A stretch of DNA of 64,000 nucleotides. It comes from Paenibacillus melissococcoides. GTDB taxonomy: Bacteria > Bacillota > Bacilli > Paenibacillales > Paenibacillaceae. The notes beneath the pieces were generated by a model. That model was given only the letters and a program-made list of their open reading frames with translations, did no database searches and was not told where the DNA came from. The stretch covers positions 558,001 through 622,000 of the forward strand of contig CALYLO010000002.1 of the NCBI GenBank assembly GCA_944800085.1, written 5' to 3'. Positions 55,230 to 64,000 of the stretch are shown piece by piece. The stretch's first letter is position 1. Each line of letters begins with the position of its first letter. Position numbers and translations under genes: made by a program.

Positions 55230-56501
55230 ATGAAATTCGGATTTCAGACGAAAATGGTGTTGGGTTTGCTGATCGTATCAGCGGTCACGTATGCGACCAG
55301 CGGTTTTTTCATCTTTATTTTGAAGCCGGTATTGGCGCCGGATATGAACACCGTAGTCTATGATGCCATTATTTTTGCGCTTGGCATCTTCTGGACATGC
55401 TTTCTCGGCTGGCTGGCCGCCCGCTTCGTCGTCAAGCCGCTGACCCAGTTGGCGAAGGCGGCTGACGAAGCGGCGCAGGGCAATCTGAATGTCGACATTC
55501 CGGACTACCATTTCCATGATGAGATTCGCATTCTCGTCGAATCGTTCGGGACGATGATCTGCAACCTGCGGAGCATGATTGCGGAGATTAAGCAGAGCGT
55601 GGAGATTGCGACGCGCAATACGGAGATGCTGGGGGATGCGATGACGTCGGCAGCCGAGCAGATTGAGCATATTTCACGAACGGCGGAGGAGATGAACCGG
55701 GGGGCCGAGCAGCAGGCTGAATGGACGGCCGAATCGGCGGCCACGGTCGAGCGGATCCATGAATCCGCGTTGGACGTGCAGCGCCAGGCCAGCGACACCG
55801 AGCGGATGACCTCCGACATGCTGGGAGCGCTGGCCGCCAGCGAGGACATGCTCAAGTCGATCATCGACGGCATGCTTCATGCCGCCGAATCCGGCCAAGC
55901 CTCCATTCAGACGGTGGAGCGCCTGAATGATCAGGCTGCCCAGATTGGGGATATTTCCATTGCCGTACGCGAGATTGCGGATCAGACGCATCTTCTCGCC
56001 CTGAATGCGTCCATCGAAGCGGCCCGGGCCGGAGAGCAGGGCGCCGGCTTCGCGGTTATCGCCTCCCAGGTGCGCAAGCTTGCCGAGCAGAGCGCCGAAG
56101 CCGTCGGCAGCATTAACGAGCGCATCGTACATATGCAGGCCCAGGTTGAAGAAGCGGTTCGCCTGATTACCGCCCAGGTGGAGATGGTCAGCGTCGAAGC
56201 GGGTAAAAAAGACGATGCCGCAGAAGCGCTTCACACGATTGCGGAAGTGACCCGGCGGGCCTCCTCCTCGATGCGCGATATCGCGTCGGCGGTCGGACGG
56301 CAGACCGAGCAATTTGCAGCTACCCTGGGGCAGACGAAGCAGATGGCCGTCGTCGTGGGAGAAATGGCGTCAGGCACGAGGCAGGTGGCGAGCGCCACGC
56401 AGGAGCAGACCGCGATGATGCAGGAAATCGCCGCATCCTCGGAGGTGCTGCGCGAGCAGGCAGCGCGCTTGAAGCGGCAGACGGAAGTGTTCCGGGGCTG
56501 A
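55230..56501 (+). CDS. Methyl-accepting chemotaxis protein, minimal sensor
   Basis: 423-residue chemoreceptor. Two membrane spans (about 9-32 and 43-66) are joined by only about 10 residues, so there is no external ligand domain. A HAMP domain (about 66-120; [20 protein letters not shown]) and a signalling domain follow, with the hairpin tip [20 protein letters not shown] and [20 protein letters not shown]. Adaptation and kinase control are as in other receptors. With no sensor module it may sense membrane state, redox or partner proteins. Being 40 bp after bdbC, a redox link is possible but unproven. Confidence 0.92.
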   Translation: MKFGFQTKMVLGLLIVSAVTYATSGFFIFILKPVLAPDMNTVVYDAIIFALGIFWTCFLGWLAARFVVKPLTQLAKAADEAAQGNLNVDIPDYHFHDEIRILVESFGTMICNLRSMIAEIKQSVEIATRNTEMLGDAMTSAAEQIEHISRTAEEMNRGAEQQAEWTAESAATVERIHESALDVQRQASDTERMTSDMLGALAASEDMLKSIIDGMLHAAESGQASIQTVERLNDQAAQIGDISIAVREIADQTHLLALNASIEAARAGEQGAGFAVIASQVRKLAEQSAEAVGSINERIVHMQAQVEEAVRLITAQVEMVSVEAGKKDDAAEALHTIAEVTRRASSSMRDIASAVGRQTEQFAATLGQTKQMAVVVGEMASGTRQVASATQEQTAMMQEIAASSEVLREQAARLKRQTEVFRG

Positions 56502-56534
56502 GCCGCAAGCCGAATGGAATAAGGGAATTGAACG

Positions 56535-56572
56535 AGACTTGCACCGCCGTGAGCGAGGCAAGTCTTTTTTTG
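56535..56572 (+). terminator. Intrinsic terminator
   Basis: AGACTTGC (56535-56542) / GCAAGTCT (56558-56565) followed by TTTTTTT, after the chemoreceptor gene. Confidence 0.85.
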
Positions 56573-56603
56573 CAACATTTGTGCATGCAGGTGGTAAAAA
56601 AAT

Positions 56604-56631
56604 TGCATGTTCATTTGCCCGAAAACCGCTA
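56604..56631 (+). promoter_or_regulatory. Shared upstream motif, copy 1 (GH35 gene)
   Basis: TGCATGTTCATTT followed 10 bp later by CGCTA. The same layout and spacing occurs at 58490-58517. It lies 77 bp before the GH35 start, in the place expected for a promoter or activator site. Confidence 0.5.
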
Positions 56632-56707
56632 TCATGAAGGTAAGATCTGCTGCAGAATTGAAGGAGCAGGTAGGATACAGGATGATATCGGCGAAGGAGA
56701 GAAGACA

Positions 56708-58456
56708 ATGACAACGCTTTCTTATGACAAAGGGCAATTTACGATGGGGGACCGTCCCATTCAGCTTATTTCCGGTGCGATGCATTATTTTCGCGTAGTG
56801 CCGTCCTATTGGGAGGATCGCCTGCGCAAAATCAAGGCGATGGGCTGCAACTGCATCGAGACGTACGTAGCCTGGAATGTGCATGAGCCGCGCGAGGGCG
56901 AGTTCCAGTTCGAAGGCATGGCGGATGTGGCGAAATTCGTCCGCCTCGCCGGCGAGCTTGGCTTGTATGTGATTGTCCGTCCAAGCCCGTATATTTGCGC
57001 CGAGTGGGAATTCGGCGGTCTGCCGGCCTGGCTGTTGAAGGATGACATGAGATTGCGCTGCAACGATCCGCGCTTCTTGGAGAAGGTGGCGGCATATTAT
57101 GATGCGCTGCTTCCTCAATTGACGCCGCTGTTGGCGACCAAGGGGGGGCCGATTATTGCCGTTCAGATCGAGAATGAATATGGAAGCTACGGCAACGACC
57201 AGGCTTATCTGCAAGCGCAGCGTGCGATGCTGATCGAGCGCGGAGTCGACGTGCTGCTGTTCACCTCGGACGGCCCTCAGGATGATATGCTGCAGGGAGG
57301 CATGGCCGAAGGGGTGCTCGCGACCGTCAACTTCGGTTCCCGCCCGAAGGAAGCGTTCGACAAGCTGCGAGAGTACCAGCCGGATGGGCCGCTCATGTGT
57401 ATGGAATATTGGAACGGCTGGTTCGACCATTGGTTCGAACCGCATCATACCCGCGATGCTGAGGATGCGGCCCGCGTGCTTGACGACATGCTCGGCATGG
57501 GCGCCTCCCTCAATTTCTATATGGTGCACGGGGGAACGAACTTCGGGTTCGGCAGCGGCGCCAACCACAGCGAGAAATATGAGCCGACCGTAACAAGCTA
57601 TGATTATGATGCCGCGATTAGCGAGGCCGGGGATTTGACGCCGAAGTTCCATGCGTTCCGCGAAGTTATCGGTAAGTACGTTTCTCTTCCGGAAGGGGAG
57701 CTGCCGGCAAATACGCCGAAGGCGGACTATGGCTCCGTCCCGGTCACTCGCCGCGTGAAGCTGTTCGATACGCTGGAGCCGATGACGGAGGTCCGGGACA
57801 GCATCTGCCCGGAGCCGATGGAGAAGTACGGTCAGAACAACGGCTTCATCGTATATTCGACTCGCGTCAGCGGACCGCGTCCGGAGAGCCGGTTAACGAT
57901 TCAGGATGTGCGGGATCGGGCGCTCGTCTTTCTTGATCGCAAGCTGATCGGCGTCGTGGAGCGCTGGAATCCGCAATCGATTCCGGTCACGGTTCCGAAA
58001 GGCGGAGCCCAGTTAGACATCCTGGTCGAGAATATGGGCCGGGTCAACTACGGGCCTCAACTGTACGATCGCAAAGGCATTACGCATGGCGTGCGCCTGA
58101 ACGGACAGTTCCTGTTCCACTGGCAGGTCCGTTCGCTGGAGCTGGAGACGCTTGCCGGCTTGAGCTTCGATGCCGGCGCTGCGGCATGGGAAGAGGAGCA
58201 GCCCGGATTCTATGAAGCGAAGCTCGTTATTGAGGAAGAACCGAAGGACACCTTCCTTCGGCTGAACGGATGGACGAAGGGCGTGGTCTTCGTGAACGGC
58301 TTCAATCTGGGGCGTTATTGGGAAGTAGGCCCGCAGCAAACGCTCTATGTTCCGGCGCCGCTGCTGCGCCAGGGCGAGAATGAAATCATCGTCTTCGAGC
58401 TCCATCGGGAAGGGGAGCCGCTGCGCTTTGAAGAAGCTCCGTCGCTGTCGAAATAA
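56708..58456 (+). CDS. Beta-galactosidase (GH35)
   Basis: Cytoplasmic (no signal peptide) 582-residue glycoside hydrolase that would release terminal beta-galactose. Start ATG 56708 follows AAGGAG; the open frame upstream is unrelated. The catalytic barrel begins ISGAMHYFRV with the family motif WNVHEP. Acid/base Glu157 is in IENEYG, and nucleophile Glu233 in MEYWNGWFDHW. C-terminal beta domains (about 380-580) carry LIGVVERWNPQ and GFNLGRYWEVGPQQTLYVP. It shares an upstream motif with the next gene, suggesting joint control on a galactose-containing glycan. Confidence 0.94.
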   Translation: MTTLSYDKGQFTMGDRPIQLISGAMHYFRVVPSYWEDRLRKIKAMGCNCIETYVAWNVHEPREGEFQFEGMADVAKFVRLAGELGLYVIVRPSPYICAEWEFGGLPAWLLKDDMRLRCNDPRFLEKVAAYYDALLPQLTPLLATKGGPIIAVQIENEYGSYGNDQAYLQAQRAMLIERGVDVLLFTSDGPQDDMLQGGMAEGVLATVNFGSRPKEAFDKLREYQPDGPLMCMEYWNGWFDHWFEPHHTRDAEDAARVLDDMLGMGASLNFYMVHGGTNFGFGSGANHSEKYEPTVTSYDYDAAISEAGDLTPKFHAFREVIGKYVSLPEGELPANTPKADYGSVPVTRRVKLFDTLEPMTEVRDSICPEPMEKYGQNNGFIVYSTRVSGPRPESRLTIQDVRDRALVFLDRKLIGVVERWNPQSIPVTVPKGGAQLDILVENMGRVNYGPQLYDRKGITHGVRLNGQFLFHWQVRSLELETLAGLSFDAGAAAWEEEQPGFYEAKLVIEEEPKDTFLRLNGWTKGVVFVNGFNLGRYWEVGPQQTLYVPAPLLRQGENEIIVFELHREGEPLRFEEAPSLSK

Positions 58457-58489
58457 ATAGGCTTTCGTTCATATAGATGGCAAAAATAG

Positions 58490-58517
58490 TGCATGTTCAT
58501 TTCTCGTAAAATCGCTA
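58490..58517 (+). promoter_or_regulatory. Shared upstream motif, copy 2 (DUF4091 gene)
   Basis: TGCATGTTCATTT at 58490-58502, then CGCTA at 58513-58517, the same spacing as at 56604-56631. Located 100 bp before the DUF4091 start. Confidence 0.5.
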
Positions 58518-58616
58518 GGAAGGGACTAGCTTTGTTGTTCACCTGCAATTCAAGTTCAAGCAGCAGCGGTTCGCCAGCGCCGTGAACCATGCGAGCGGCA
58601 GAGGAGTGAGAGCTCG

Positions 58617-60362
58617 ATGTATATTGGCTTGAAAAATATGTTCCATAAGGAAACGCGCACATGGAAGGGATGGGCCCATTACACCCAGCACGCGGCGGAC
58701 GGCAATGCCCCGTATGAGATAGCCAGTGGCCGGCGGGACAGCGCCGCGTTCCAGGTGCTTGTGGCGGACGAACAGCCTTTCCTGCTGACGGCGCGGCCGG
58801 ATGCGCTGTTCTGGAAGGGAGGCGCGCTTCGCATCGCCCGAATCGAAGTGTTGGCCGAGGGCGTTCACGTTCGGCCGGAGATCAAGCTTGTCGGCTTCAT
58901 CGAGGATGACGACGGCACGCCGAAGGCCGATCTGCTGCTGGAGGATGCCCATATTCATGTGCATGCCCGGCAGGTGCAGCCGGTATGGGTGGAATGGCAT
59001 GCGGACGAGAAAATGAAACCGGGAACGTACGAAGGCAAGGTGCGCATCTGCACGCATACGTTGTTCGAGGACGAACAACTGGCAGGAGAATGCGGCTTCC
59101 GATGGACCGTCTTGCCGGAGACGCTGCCCGAGCCGCGCGATTACCGGTTTTATCTCGATTTGTGGCAGCATAGCTCCAATATTGCGCGCAAATACCATAC
59201 CGGTTACTGGACGGAAGAGCATTTCTCCGTGCTGGATGCGTACCTGGAGAGCATGGCCGGGCTGGGGCAGAAGGCATTGACCGTCATTGTATCCGAGATT
59301 CCGTGGTCCGGACAGTTCTCGCATAACGACCGCGAGCCGTCCGATCTGTTCGAGTACAGCATCGTCGGCGTCAGCAGAAGCGCGGACGGCGTCTTCCATT
59401 ATGATTTTTCCGCGCTGGACCGGTACATTGCGCTCGGAGAGAAGCATGGCATTCGCGAGGAGATTGAGGTCTTCGGGCTGTTGAACATTTGGCAGGAAGC
59501 CGAATCGGGATATGGCGCCATTGTCGAGGGGGCTCCAGACGGAGTGCGGGTCCGATACTACGACGAAGCGAGCGGAACATACCGCTTTATACGGGAAGAG
59601 CAGGACTTGAAGGCGTATGTTCAGGCGTTGGAGCAGCATTTTGTGGCGGCCGGCCGGATCGAGCGCGTCCGCATTTTGGCAGACGAGCCGGCTGAGTATG
59701 ATCTGTTCCATCGCCGCCTCACATGGCTGCGCAGCGCGGCTCCTTCCTTCCGTTACAAGGTCGCGATCAACCATGTGGAATTTGTGGAAAAAGGCTTGGA
59801 GGGCGTATCCGATTATGTGCCCTTGTTCAATTGTGTCGTGAAGGAGCATGAACGGCTGATGGATCAGCGTTCGTCGATCGAGGGCAAGCTGCTCTATTAC
59901 GTCTGCTGCAGCCCGGCCCGTCCGAATACGTTTCTGTCTTCTCCGCCGCTCGAGAGCCGGCTCATCGCCTGGTTCGCGGAGCGTCTCGGGACGGACGGCT
60001 TCTTGCGCTGGAACTACACCGTATGGCCCGATAAGCCGCTGGAGCGGATCGCTTACCGCTCTGAAATATGGAAGGCCGGAGATACGAACTTCGTCTACCC
60101 GGGCCCGCTCGGCAAGCCGCTGTTGTCCCTGCGTTACAAATGGCTGCAGCGCGGCATCCGCGACTATGAACTGATGCAGATCATGAAGGCAGGGGGCAAA
60201 TCCGCCCAGGTGCAGGCCGCCCTCGATTGCGTCTTCCGTTATGGAGACATACAGGAATGCGATCCGGAGCGCGGAGCTTCTCCCGAAGCCATCTACAGCC
60301 TCAAGGCCGAAGATTACGACAGCCTGCTGTTCCAGCTTGCATCAGCCCCGGCTCAGGCGTAA
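58617..60362 (+). CDS. DUF4091-domain protein, GH123-like
   Basis: 581-residue cytoplasmic protein. The N-terminal half (1-165) looks like a beta-sandwich (RRDSAAFQVLVADEQPFLLT, EDAHIHVHARQVQPVWVEWH). A barrel-like domain follows (LPEPRDYRFYLDLWQHSSNI, RIERVRILADEPAEYDLFHR) with the C-terminal DUF4091 block (GTDGFLRWNYTVWPD, SLRYKWLQRGIRDYELMQI). DUF4091 proteins belong with the GH123 beta-N-acetylgalactosaminidase-like group; adjacent acidic residues in LADEP are in the place of the catalytic pair. Activity is not established. Placement after the GH35 gene suggests action on the same glycan. Confidence 0.85.
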   Translation: MYIGLKNMFHKETRTWKGWAHYTQHAADGNAPYEIASGRRDSAAFQVLVADEQPFLLTARPDALFWKGGALRIARIEVLAEGVHVRPEIKLVGFIEDDDGTPKADLLLEDAHIHVHARQVQPVWVEWHADEKMKPGTYEGKVRICTHTLFEDEQLAGECGFRWTVLPETLPEPRDYRFYLDLWQHSSNIARKYHTGYWTEEHFSVLDAYLESMAGLGQKALTVIVSEIPWSGQFSHNDREPSDLFEYSIVGVSRSADGVFHYDFSALDRYIALGEKHGIREEIEVFGLLNIWQEAESGYGAIVEGAPDGVRVRYYDEASGTYRFIREEQDLKAYVQALEQHFVAAGRIERVRILADEPAEYDLFHRRLTWLRSAAPSFRYKVAINHVEFVEKGLEGVSDYVPLFNCVVKEHERLMDQRSSIEGKLLYYVCCSPARPNTFLSSPPLESRLIAWFAERLGTDGFLRWNYTVWPDKPLERIAYRSEIWKAGDTNFVYPGPLGKPLLSLRYKWLQRGIRDYELMQIMKAGGKSAQVQAALDCVFRYGDIQECDPERGASPEAIYSLKAEDYDSLLFQLASAPAQA

Positions 60363-60376
60363 CAGATTGAATATGC

Positions 60377-60408
60377 AGCGGCACCCGAACTTGCGGATGC
60401 CGCTTTTA
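60377..60408 (+). terminator. Intrinsic terminator
   Basis: AGCGGCA (60377-60383) / TGCCGCT (60398-60404) followed by TTTAATTTT. Confidence 0.75.
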
Positions 60409-60450
60409 ATTTTGGAGGAGGAGCGGCGAAAAGAGTAGGGGCGTGCGATG

Positions 60451-60636
60451 CTTATGGTCAATCTCCCCTCGGGTCAGAAAAGAAGTCGGGGCGTTCGAAA
60501 CTTATGGACATTATCCCTATGGTTCAAAAAGGGGAACATGGTGCGAGTGGCCTTATGCATAATCTTCCCCCGGCTCAGAAAGAGAAGCGGGTGTTTGCCC
60601 CTTATAAGCAATCTCCCAATGGCTCAGAAATGACCT
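60451..60636. repeat. Four degenerate ~50-bp tandem repeats
   Basis: Units start at 60451, 60501, 60552 and 60601. Each opens CTTATGGNCAATCTCCC (with changes) and has GGCTCAGAAA or GGTTCAAAAA about 20 bp later. A fifth, isolated copy begins at 60892. All short frames here are products of the repeat. Confidence 0.8.
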
Positions 60637-61113
60637 TTTCGGTAAAATGCAGATGCAGCTTATTCTTATTCGCCGTTTTTTCGTGAAAACGGGTCTTCGA
60701 TCATATGTTGTAAAGGACGTATGCCGGCGATAGTTGAGCAGTTTTGCAAGAACAAAATGGCCATGGGGGTGCCTTGTTGATGTACCGCCTTGGCCCAAGT
60801 TATGAGTTAATGGGATATTGACCACAAGGACTTGAGAGGGGAGATCTGTGGAGCCGTAATCGTTGATAGGGAGGTAGACGGAGAGAAGGTGCTTATGGGC
60901 AATCTGATGGCAGTTCAGGAACAAATAGCCTGGTTAAGGCGCAGGTCCGGGTCGAGTTACTTGGATAAGGGGCCTTTTCTGTACGGGTAGATGGGGTGAG
61001 CATGTCTCCGTCATTGAGACAAGGCGAGAACGGAGGAACGTCCCCGAGGCTTCCGGTTCCGGGGACGAGTGCATGTCGGGCATGCACTCCCCGGCTTGCT
61101 TGACTGTGCTTCA
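60637..61113. other. No supported gene
   Basis: Apart from the isolated repeat copy at 60892-60925, nothing could be assigned. A plus-strand frame from about 60808 to 60990 (GEICGAVIVDREVDGEKVLM) is open for 60 codons but has no start with an SD and overlaps the repeat. Confidence 0.4.
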
Positions 61114-62157
61114 TCATGTAGCGCGTTGCATGGAAGCATGGGATTCATGATGCGCCTGGTAGGCGGGATACGGCTGCTGATCCGAGGCGGCGTCTTGATG
61201 CTTGCTCGGATCGATCTCCTCCATTTCGCGGGCGGTTGGGAGGCCGGTATGTTGGATGACGAACTGGGTCACCTTGTCGGCATACCGTTCTTTGTCGTAG
61301 CAATAGGCAACCCCATGGGTAGCTTCGTCTATCAGCAGCAGTTCCTTGGGCTCGGGCTTAGCCTCGTACATATCGATGCTCATCTGGGTAGGGACAAATA
61401 TATCCGCTGCTCCGTGGATGAACAGGATTGGAAGCTTGCAGGTCCGCATGACCTTGATCGGGCTGACATCTCCCAAACGGAAGCCGGCTTTGCTTTCCAG
61501 CAGGATGTCGATCAGCTTCATGAAGGGCCAGGCCGGAAGGCGATTCAGGACGGTGACCTGATGGCGTATGAGCTCTGTCAGATCGGAATAGGGACAGTCG
61601 GCCACGATGAATTTCACGTGCGGATGAGGATTGGCTGCGTACTCCAGCACGGTGCCCCCGCCAAATGACTGTCCATGCAGCCCGATGGTGCAGTCCTTTC
61701 CTTTATTCGCGATAATCCAGTCTACCCAGGCTTCAATGTCGCGCTTTTCCTTCAATCCGAAGGTCGTGCGGATCCCTTCGCTCTGTCCGTGCCGCCGCTG
61801 ATCGATCAGAAGGGCATTGTACCCGAGCTGGAAGAACATGTTCATGAATTGGGCCGACCACGGAAGGGCGGATGTGTATCCATGTACGATCATGACGATT
61901 CGATCGGAATAGGGATGCTTTTCAATGTAAGTGCCGTGAAGCTTCAATCCGTCGTGGCTGCGAATAAAAATTTCTTCTTTGTCGCAATCGTCGAATTCCT
62001 TTTTGCTGAAGACGCGATACTGCTCCAACAGCTCGAAGCAATTATCGTAGGTGGCCGGTTTTCTGCGGGTCATCTGGTAGACGGCATATCGCGGAACAAT
62101 CCATGCGATTAGAACCAAGATAATGATGAGCGTGCAGGCCAGGAGGATGTAGATCAT
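61114..62157 (-). CDS. Membrane-anchored alpha/beta hydrolase
   Basis: 347 residues. An N-terminal membrane helix (IYILLACTLIIILVLIAWIV) is followed by an alpha/beta-hydrolase domain. The oxyanion/strand region is MIVHGYTSALPWSAQFMNMF, nucleophile Ser164 is in GLHGQSFGGG, the acid is Asp252 in GAADIFVP and the base His281 in ATHGVAYCYD. IDQRRHGQSEG is shared with the YqkD/BEM46-type family. A His/Gln-rich tail (about 320-347) is extra. The substrate is unknown; most relatives are esterases or peptidases. Monocistronic. Confidence 0.9.
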   Translation of the reverse strand: MIYILLACTLIIILVLIAWIVPRYAVYQMTRRKPATYDNCFELLEQYRVFSKKEFDDCDKEEIFIRSHDGLKLHGTYIEKHPYSDRIVMIVHGYTSALPWSAQFMNMFFQLGYNALLIDQRRHGQSEGIRTTFGLKEKRDIEAWVDWIIANKGKDCTIGLHGQSFGGGTVLEYAANPHPHVKFIVADCPYSDLTELIRHQVTVLNRLPAWPFMKLIDILLESKAGFRLGDVSPIKVMRTCKLPILFIHGAADIFVPTQMSIDMYEAKPEPKELLLIDEATHGVAYCYDKERYADKVTQFVIQHTGLPTAREMEEIDPSKHQDAASDQQPYPAYQAHHESHASMQRAT

Positions 62158-62335
62158 ATCCGCGAGTTCCCCTTGTCAGTTATTGTCGATACGATGTTCC
62201 TAGGTTGTGCAGGGAAGTAGCAATTTACACATCCCCGGGCAAGGATGCTGCCATTTCGCCTAGCCGTTCATGATTGGCGTTCGCGGTAGAGGTTCTGTAC
62301 AATGGGGAAAAAGAGATGCGAAAGGATAAGACACC

Positions 62336-63868
62336 ATGTCCGAACTTCATTCAAATCATTCGACATTTATCGATCGTAATCCGAAAAAGGGGCCGCGCCG
62401 ACTGCTTATCGCCGGAACCGGAAGCGGGACCGGAAAGACGACGGTCACCCTTGGACTAATGCGGGCGCTTACCCGTCGAGGCTGGAAGGTCCAACCGTTC
62501 AAATGCGGGCCGGATTATATCGATCCTACTTATCATACGGCCGTATGCGGAGTAAGCTCTCGCAATCTGGACGAATGGATGTGCGGGGCGGAAGCGATGA
62601 GGTCGACCTTCTTCCGCCATTCGGCGGCGGCGGATATCGCGCTCATCGAAGGCGTGATGGGGATGTACGACGGGCGGCGCGCCGACAGCGAGGAGGGGAG
62701 CGCGGCTTCGATTGCGAAGCATCTCGACTGCCCGGTGCTGCTCGTCATTGATGCGTCAGGCATGGGACGAAGCGCCGCGGCGATCGTGCTCGGCTTCCAG
62801 CAGCTTGATCCCGAGGTGCGCCTGGCAGGCGTCATCGCGAACCGGGTTGGCAGCGAGGGCCATGGCAAGCTGATCCGCGAAGCGGTAGAGCAGGTATGCG
62901 GCGTGCCGTTGGTAGGCTACGTGCTGCGGGAAGACGGGTTGCAGGTGCCGGAGCGGCATCTCGGTCTCGTCCCGGCCGTGGAGCGAGGCGGGCTGGAGAC
63001 GCTGTTCGACCGGATGGCCGACGCCGTCGAGGCGCATACGGATATGGAGGCGCTGCTGCGCATCGCGGCGGTCGGTGCAGCGGAACGGGAAGAGACGGCC
63101 AAAGGCGGCGAGACCATGGAGCCGCCGGACGCGGCTCCCCTGTCCGCGAAGGAAGCGGCTGCGGCGGGAGGTGCCGGAACGGAGGCGCCGATCGCCGGGG
63201 CGGAGCGGCGGCTGCGGCTGGCGCTCGCTTATGATGCCGCGTTTCATTTCTATTACGCGGATAATCTTGAGATGCTCGAAGAGGCAGGCTTCGAACTGGT
63301 GCGCTTCTCGCCGCTCCTGGACGAGCCGGTGCCGGAGGATGCCGACGGGCTCTATATCGGTGGAGGGTTCCCGGAGGCGTTTGCCGAGCAGTTGGCGCGA
63401 TGCGGCCGGACGCTCGGTTCGATCCGGGAAGCCGTGGAGGCGGGCATGCCGACATTCGCCGAATGCGGCGGGTACATGCTGCTGATGGATCGGCTCGTCA
63501 CCGTCGACGGCGAAGTCTGCCCGCTGGCCGGTCTGCTTCCGGGCGAGACGCGGATGGGCACGAAGCTGGCCGCGCTGGGCTATCGGGAGGTGAGCGGCAC
63601 GGACGGCAACTTCCTGCTTCGGGGCGGCACGGCGAGAGGACATGAGTTCCATTATTCGACGATCGAGGAGCCCAAGGCGGGGCCGAAGCAAGCTTACCCT
63701 CCGGCCTATCTGTCCCGGGGAAGGGCCGGAGAGAAACCGGAAGGAGCGGTTCATCCGGCCGGGCTTCCGCTCGTTGCAGGGTATACGCATCTGCATTTCG
63801 CGTCGAATCCGGAGATTGTGGCGAATTGGCGCGAGGCCTGTGTCGCATTTCGTCAAAAACGTATATAA
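62336..63868 (+). CDS. cbiA: Cobyrinate a,c-diamide synthase
   Basis: 510-residue ATP- and glutamine-dependent enzyme of cobalamin synthesis that amidates the a and c side chains of cobyrinic acid. The N-terminal synthetase domain has P-loop GTGSGTGKTT (about 26-35), KCGPDYIDPTYHTAV and ALIEGVMGMYDG. The C-terminal glutaminase domain has catalytic Cys376 in FAECGGYMLL and the histidine of GYTHLHFASNP. Between them lies a longer than usual Ala/Glu/Gly-rich linker (about 245-290). ATG follows GAAAGGAT. No other cob gene is seen before the window ends. Confidence 0.95.
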   Translation: MSELHSNHSTFIDRNPKKGPRRLLIAGTGSGTGKTTVTLGLMRALTRRGWKVQPFKCGPDYIDPTYHTAVCGVSSRNLDEWMCGAEAMRSTFFRHSAAADIALIEGVMGMYDGRRADSEEGSAASIAKHLDCPVLLVIDASGMGRSAAAIVLGFQQLDPEVRLAGVIANRVGSEGHGKLIREAVEQVCGVPLVGYVLREDGLQVPERHLGLVPAVERGGLETLFDRMADAVEAHTDMEALLRIAAVGAAEREETAKGGETMEPPDAAPLSAKEAAAAGGAGTEAPIAGAERRLRLALAYDAAFHFYYADNLEMLEEAGFELVRFSPLLDEPVPEDADGLYIGGGFPEAFAEQLARCGRTLGSIREAVEAGMPTFAECGGYMLLMDRLVTVDGEVCPLAGLLPGETRMGTKLAALGYREVSGTDGNFLLRGGTARGHEFHYSTIEEPKAGPKQAYPPAYLSRGRAGEKPEGAVHPAGLPLVAGYTHLHFASNPEIVANWREACVAFRQKRI

Positions 63869-63964
63869 TGAATCAGTACGGGTCTAAAAATGTCAAGGCC
63901 TGTATACGATATCCAGCTAGCTATGCCGCGATTGCGGCAAGTGCCGACTAGCGCCAACTTTATG

Positions 63965-63993
63965 TTGACATACTTCATGCATATACGTATGCA
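63965..63993 (+). promoter_or_regulatory. Candidate promoter at the window end
   Basis: TTGACA (63965-63970), 17-bp spacer, TATGCA (63988-63993). The overlapping GCATA-TACG-TATGC is palindromic and could be an operator. The controlled gene lies beyond the window. Confidence 0.45.
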
Positions 63994-64000
63994 ATGATCG

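Noticed and set aside
60451..60636. CRISPR array
   Set aside because: Repeats are degenerate and directly adjoining, with no unique spacers of constant length, and no cas genes are present.
60553..60924. 123-codon minus-strand frame
   Set aside because: Runs through the 50-bp repeats and an unassigned stretch; no SD and no recognisable domain.
62158..62335. Cobalamin riboswitch before cbiA
   Set aside because: The 178-bp gap lacks the conserved B12-box-like sequence and any terminator hairpin.
63921..63939. Terminator after cbiA
   Set aside because: TGCCGC-GATT-GCGGCA forms a neat stem but no T-run follows, so termination is not supported.

Overview
The window looks like a chromosomal segment of an endospore-forming, moderately GC-rich Firmicute, most probably a Paenibacillus. 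The signs are two spore-germinant-receptor (Ger) operons, a PTS/GH1 beta-glucoside locus, a YolD remnant, BdbC/BdbD, LacI- and AraC-type regulators and strong Gram-positive Shine-Dalgarno sequences. Species is not assigned. No rRNA or tRNA gene was recognised.

Positions 1-22,300 are accessory and visibly AT-richer. They hold a beta-glucoside locus (PTS EIIBC, AraC regulator, 6-phospho-beta-glucosidase, divergent LacI regulator). After it come decayed genes (IS21 istA pieces, a frameshifted yolD and its small neighbour) and a secreted Kelch protein. Next is a small toxin/immunity pair: a signal peptide-HINT-HNH toxin and its probable immunity protein. An IS5-type element has inserted exactly at the immunity stop codon and itself carries a 2.6 kb group II intron. 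An IS256 copy with two frameshifts, a tandem chagasin-like inhibitor, an ECF sigma factor with an anti-sigma gene broken by an in-frame TAG, and a CPBP protease follow.

Positions 22,400-41,600 are GC-richer core DNA. A secreted CpdB-type nucleotidase is followed by a Ger operon on the minus strand (order B-A-C). Then comes a maltodextrin locus (neopullulanase, MalE, MalF, MalG, alpha-amylase lipoprotein, MalR-like LacI regulator) and a second Ger operon on the plus strand (order A-B-C). Two leader-like RNA units with the same motif (TTAARGGCAATGC, hairpin, CAACC, then an intrinsic terminator) flank the neopullulanase gene. They are the best candidate here for an undescribed regulatory element.

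Positions 41,800-64,000 hold a SWIM/SNF2 pair, a divergent SRAP (YedK-like) protein, an alkyladenine glycosylase, a cadC-cadA metal-efflux operon with a clear promoter, and a cell-wall-binding-repeat lipoprotein. A truncated methyltransferase, the bdbD-bdbC thiol oxidase pair and a minimal chemoreceptor follow. A GH35 beta-galactosidase and a DUF4091 protein share a 28-bp upstream motif. Near the end are a block of 50-bp degenerate repeats, an alpha/beta hydrolase and cobyrinate a,c-diamide synthase.
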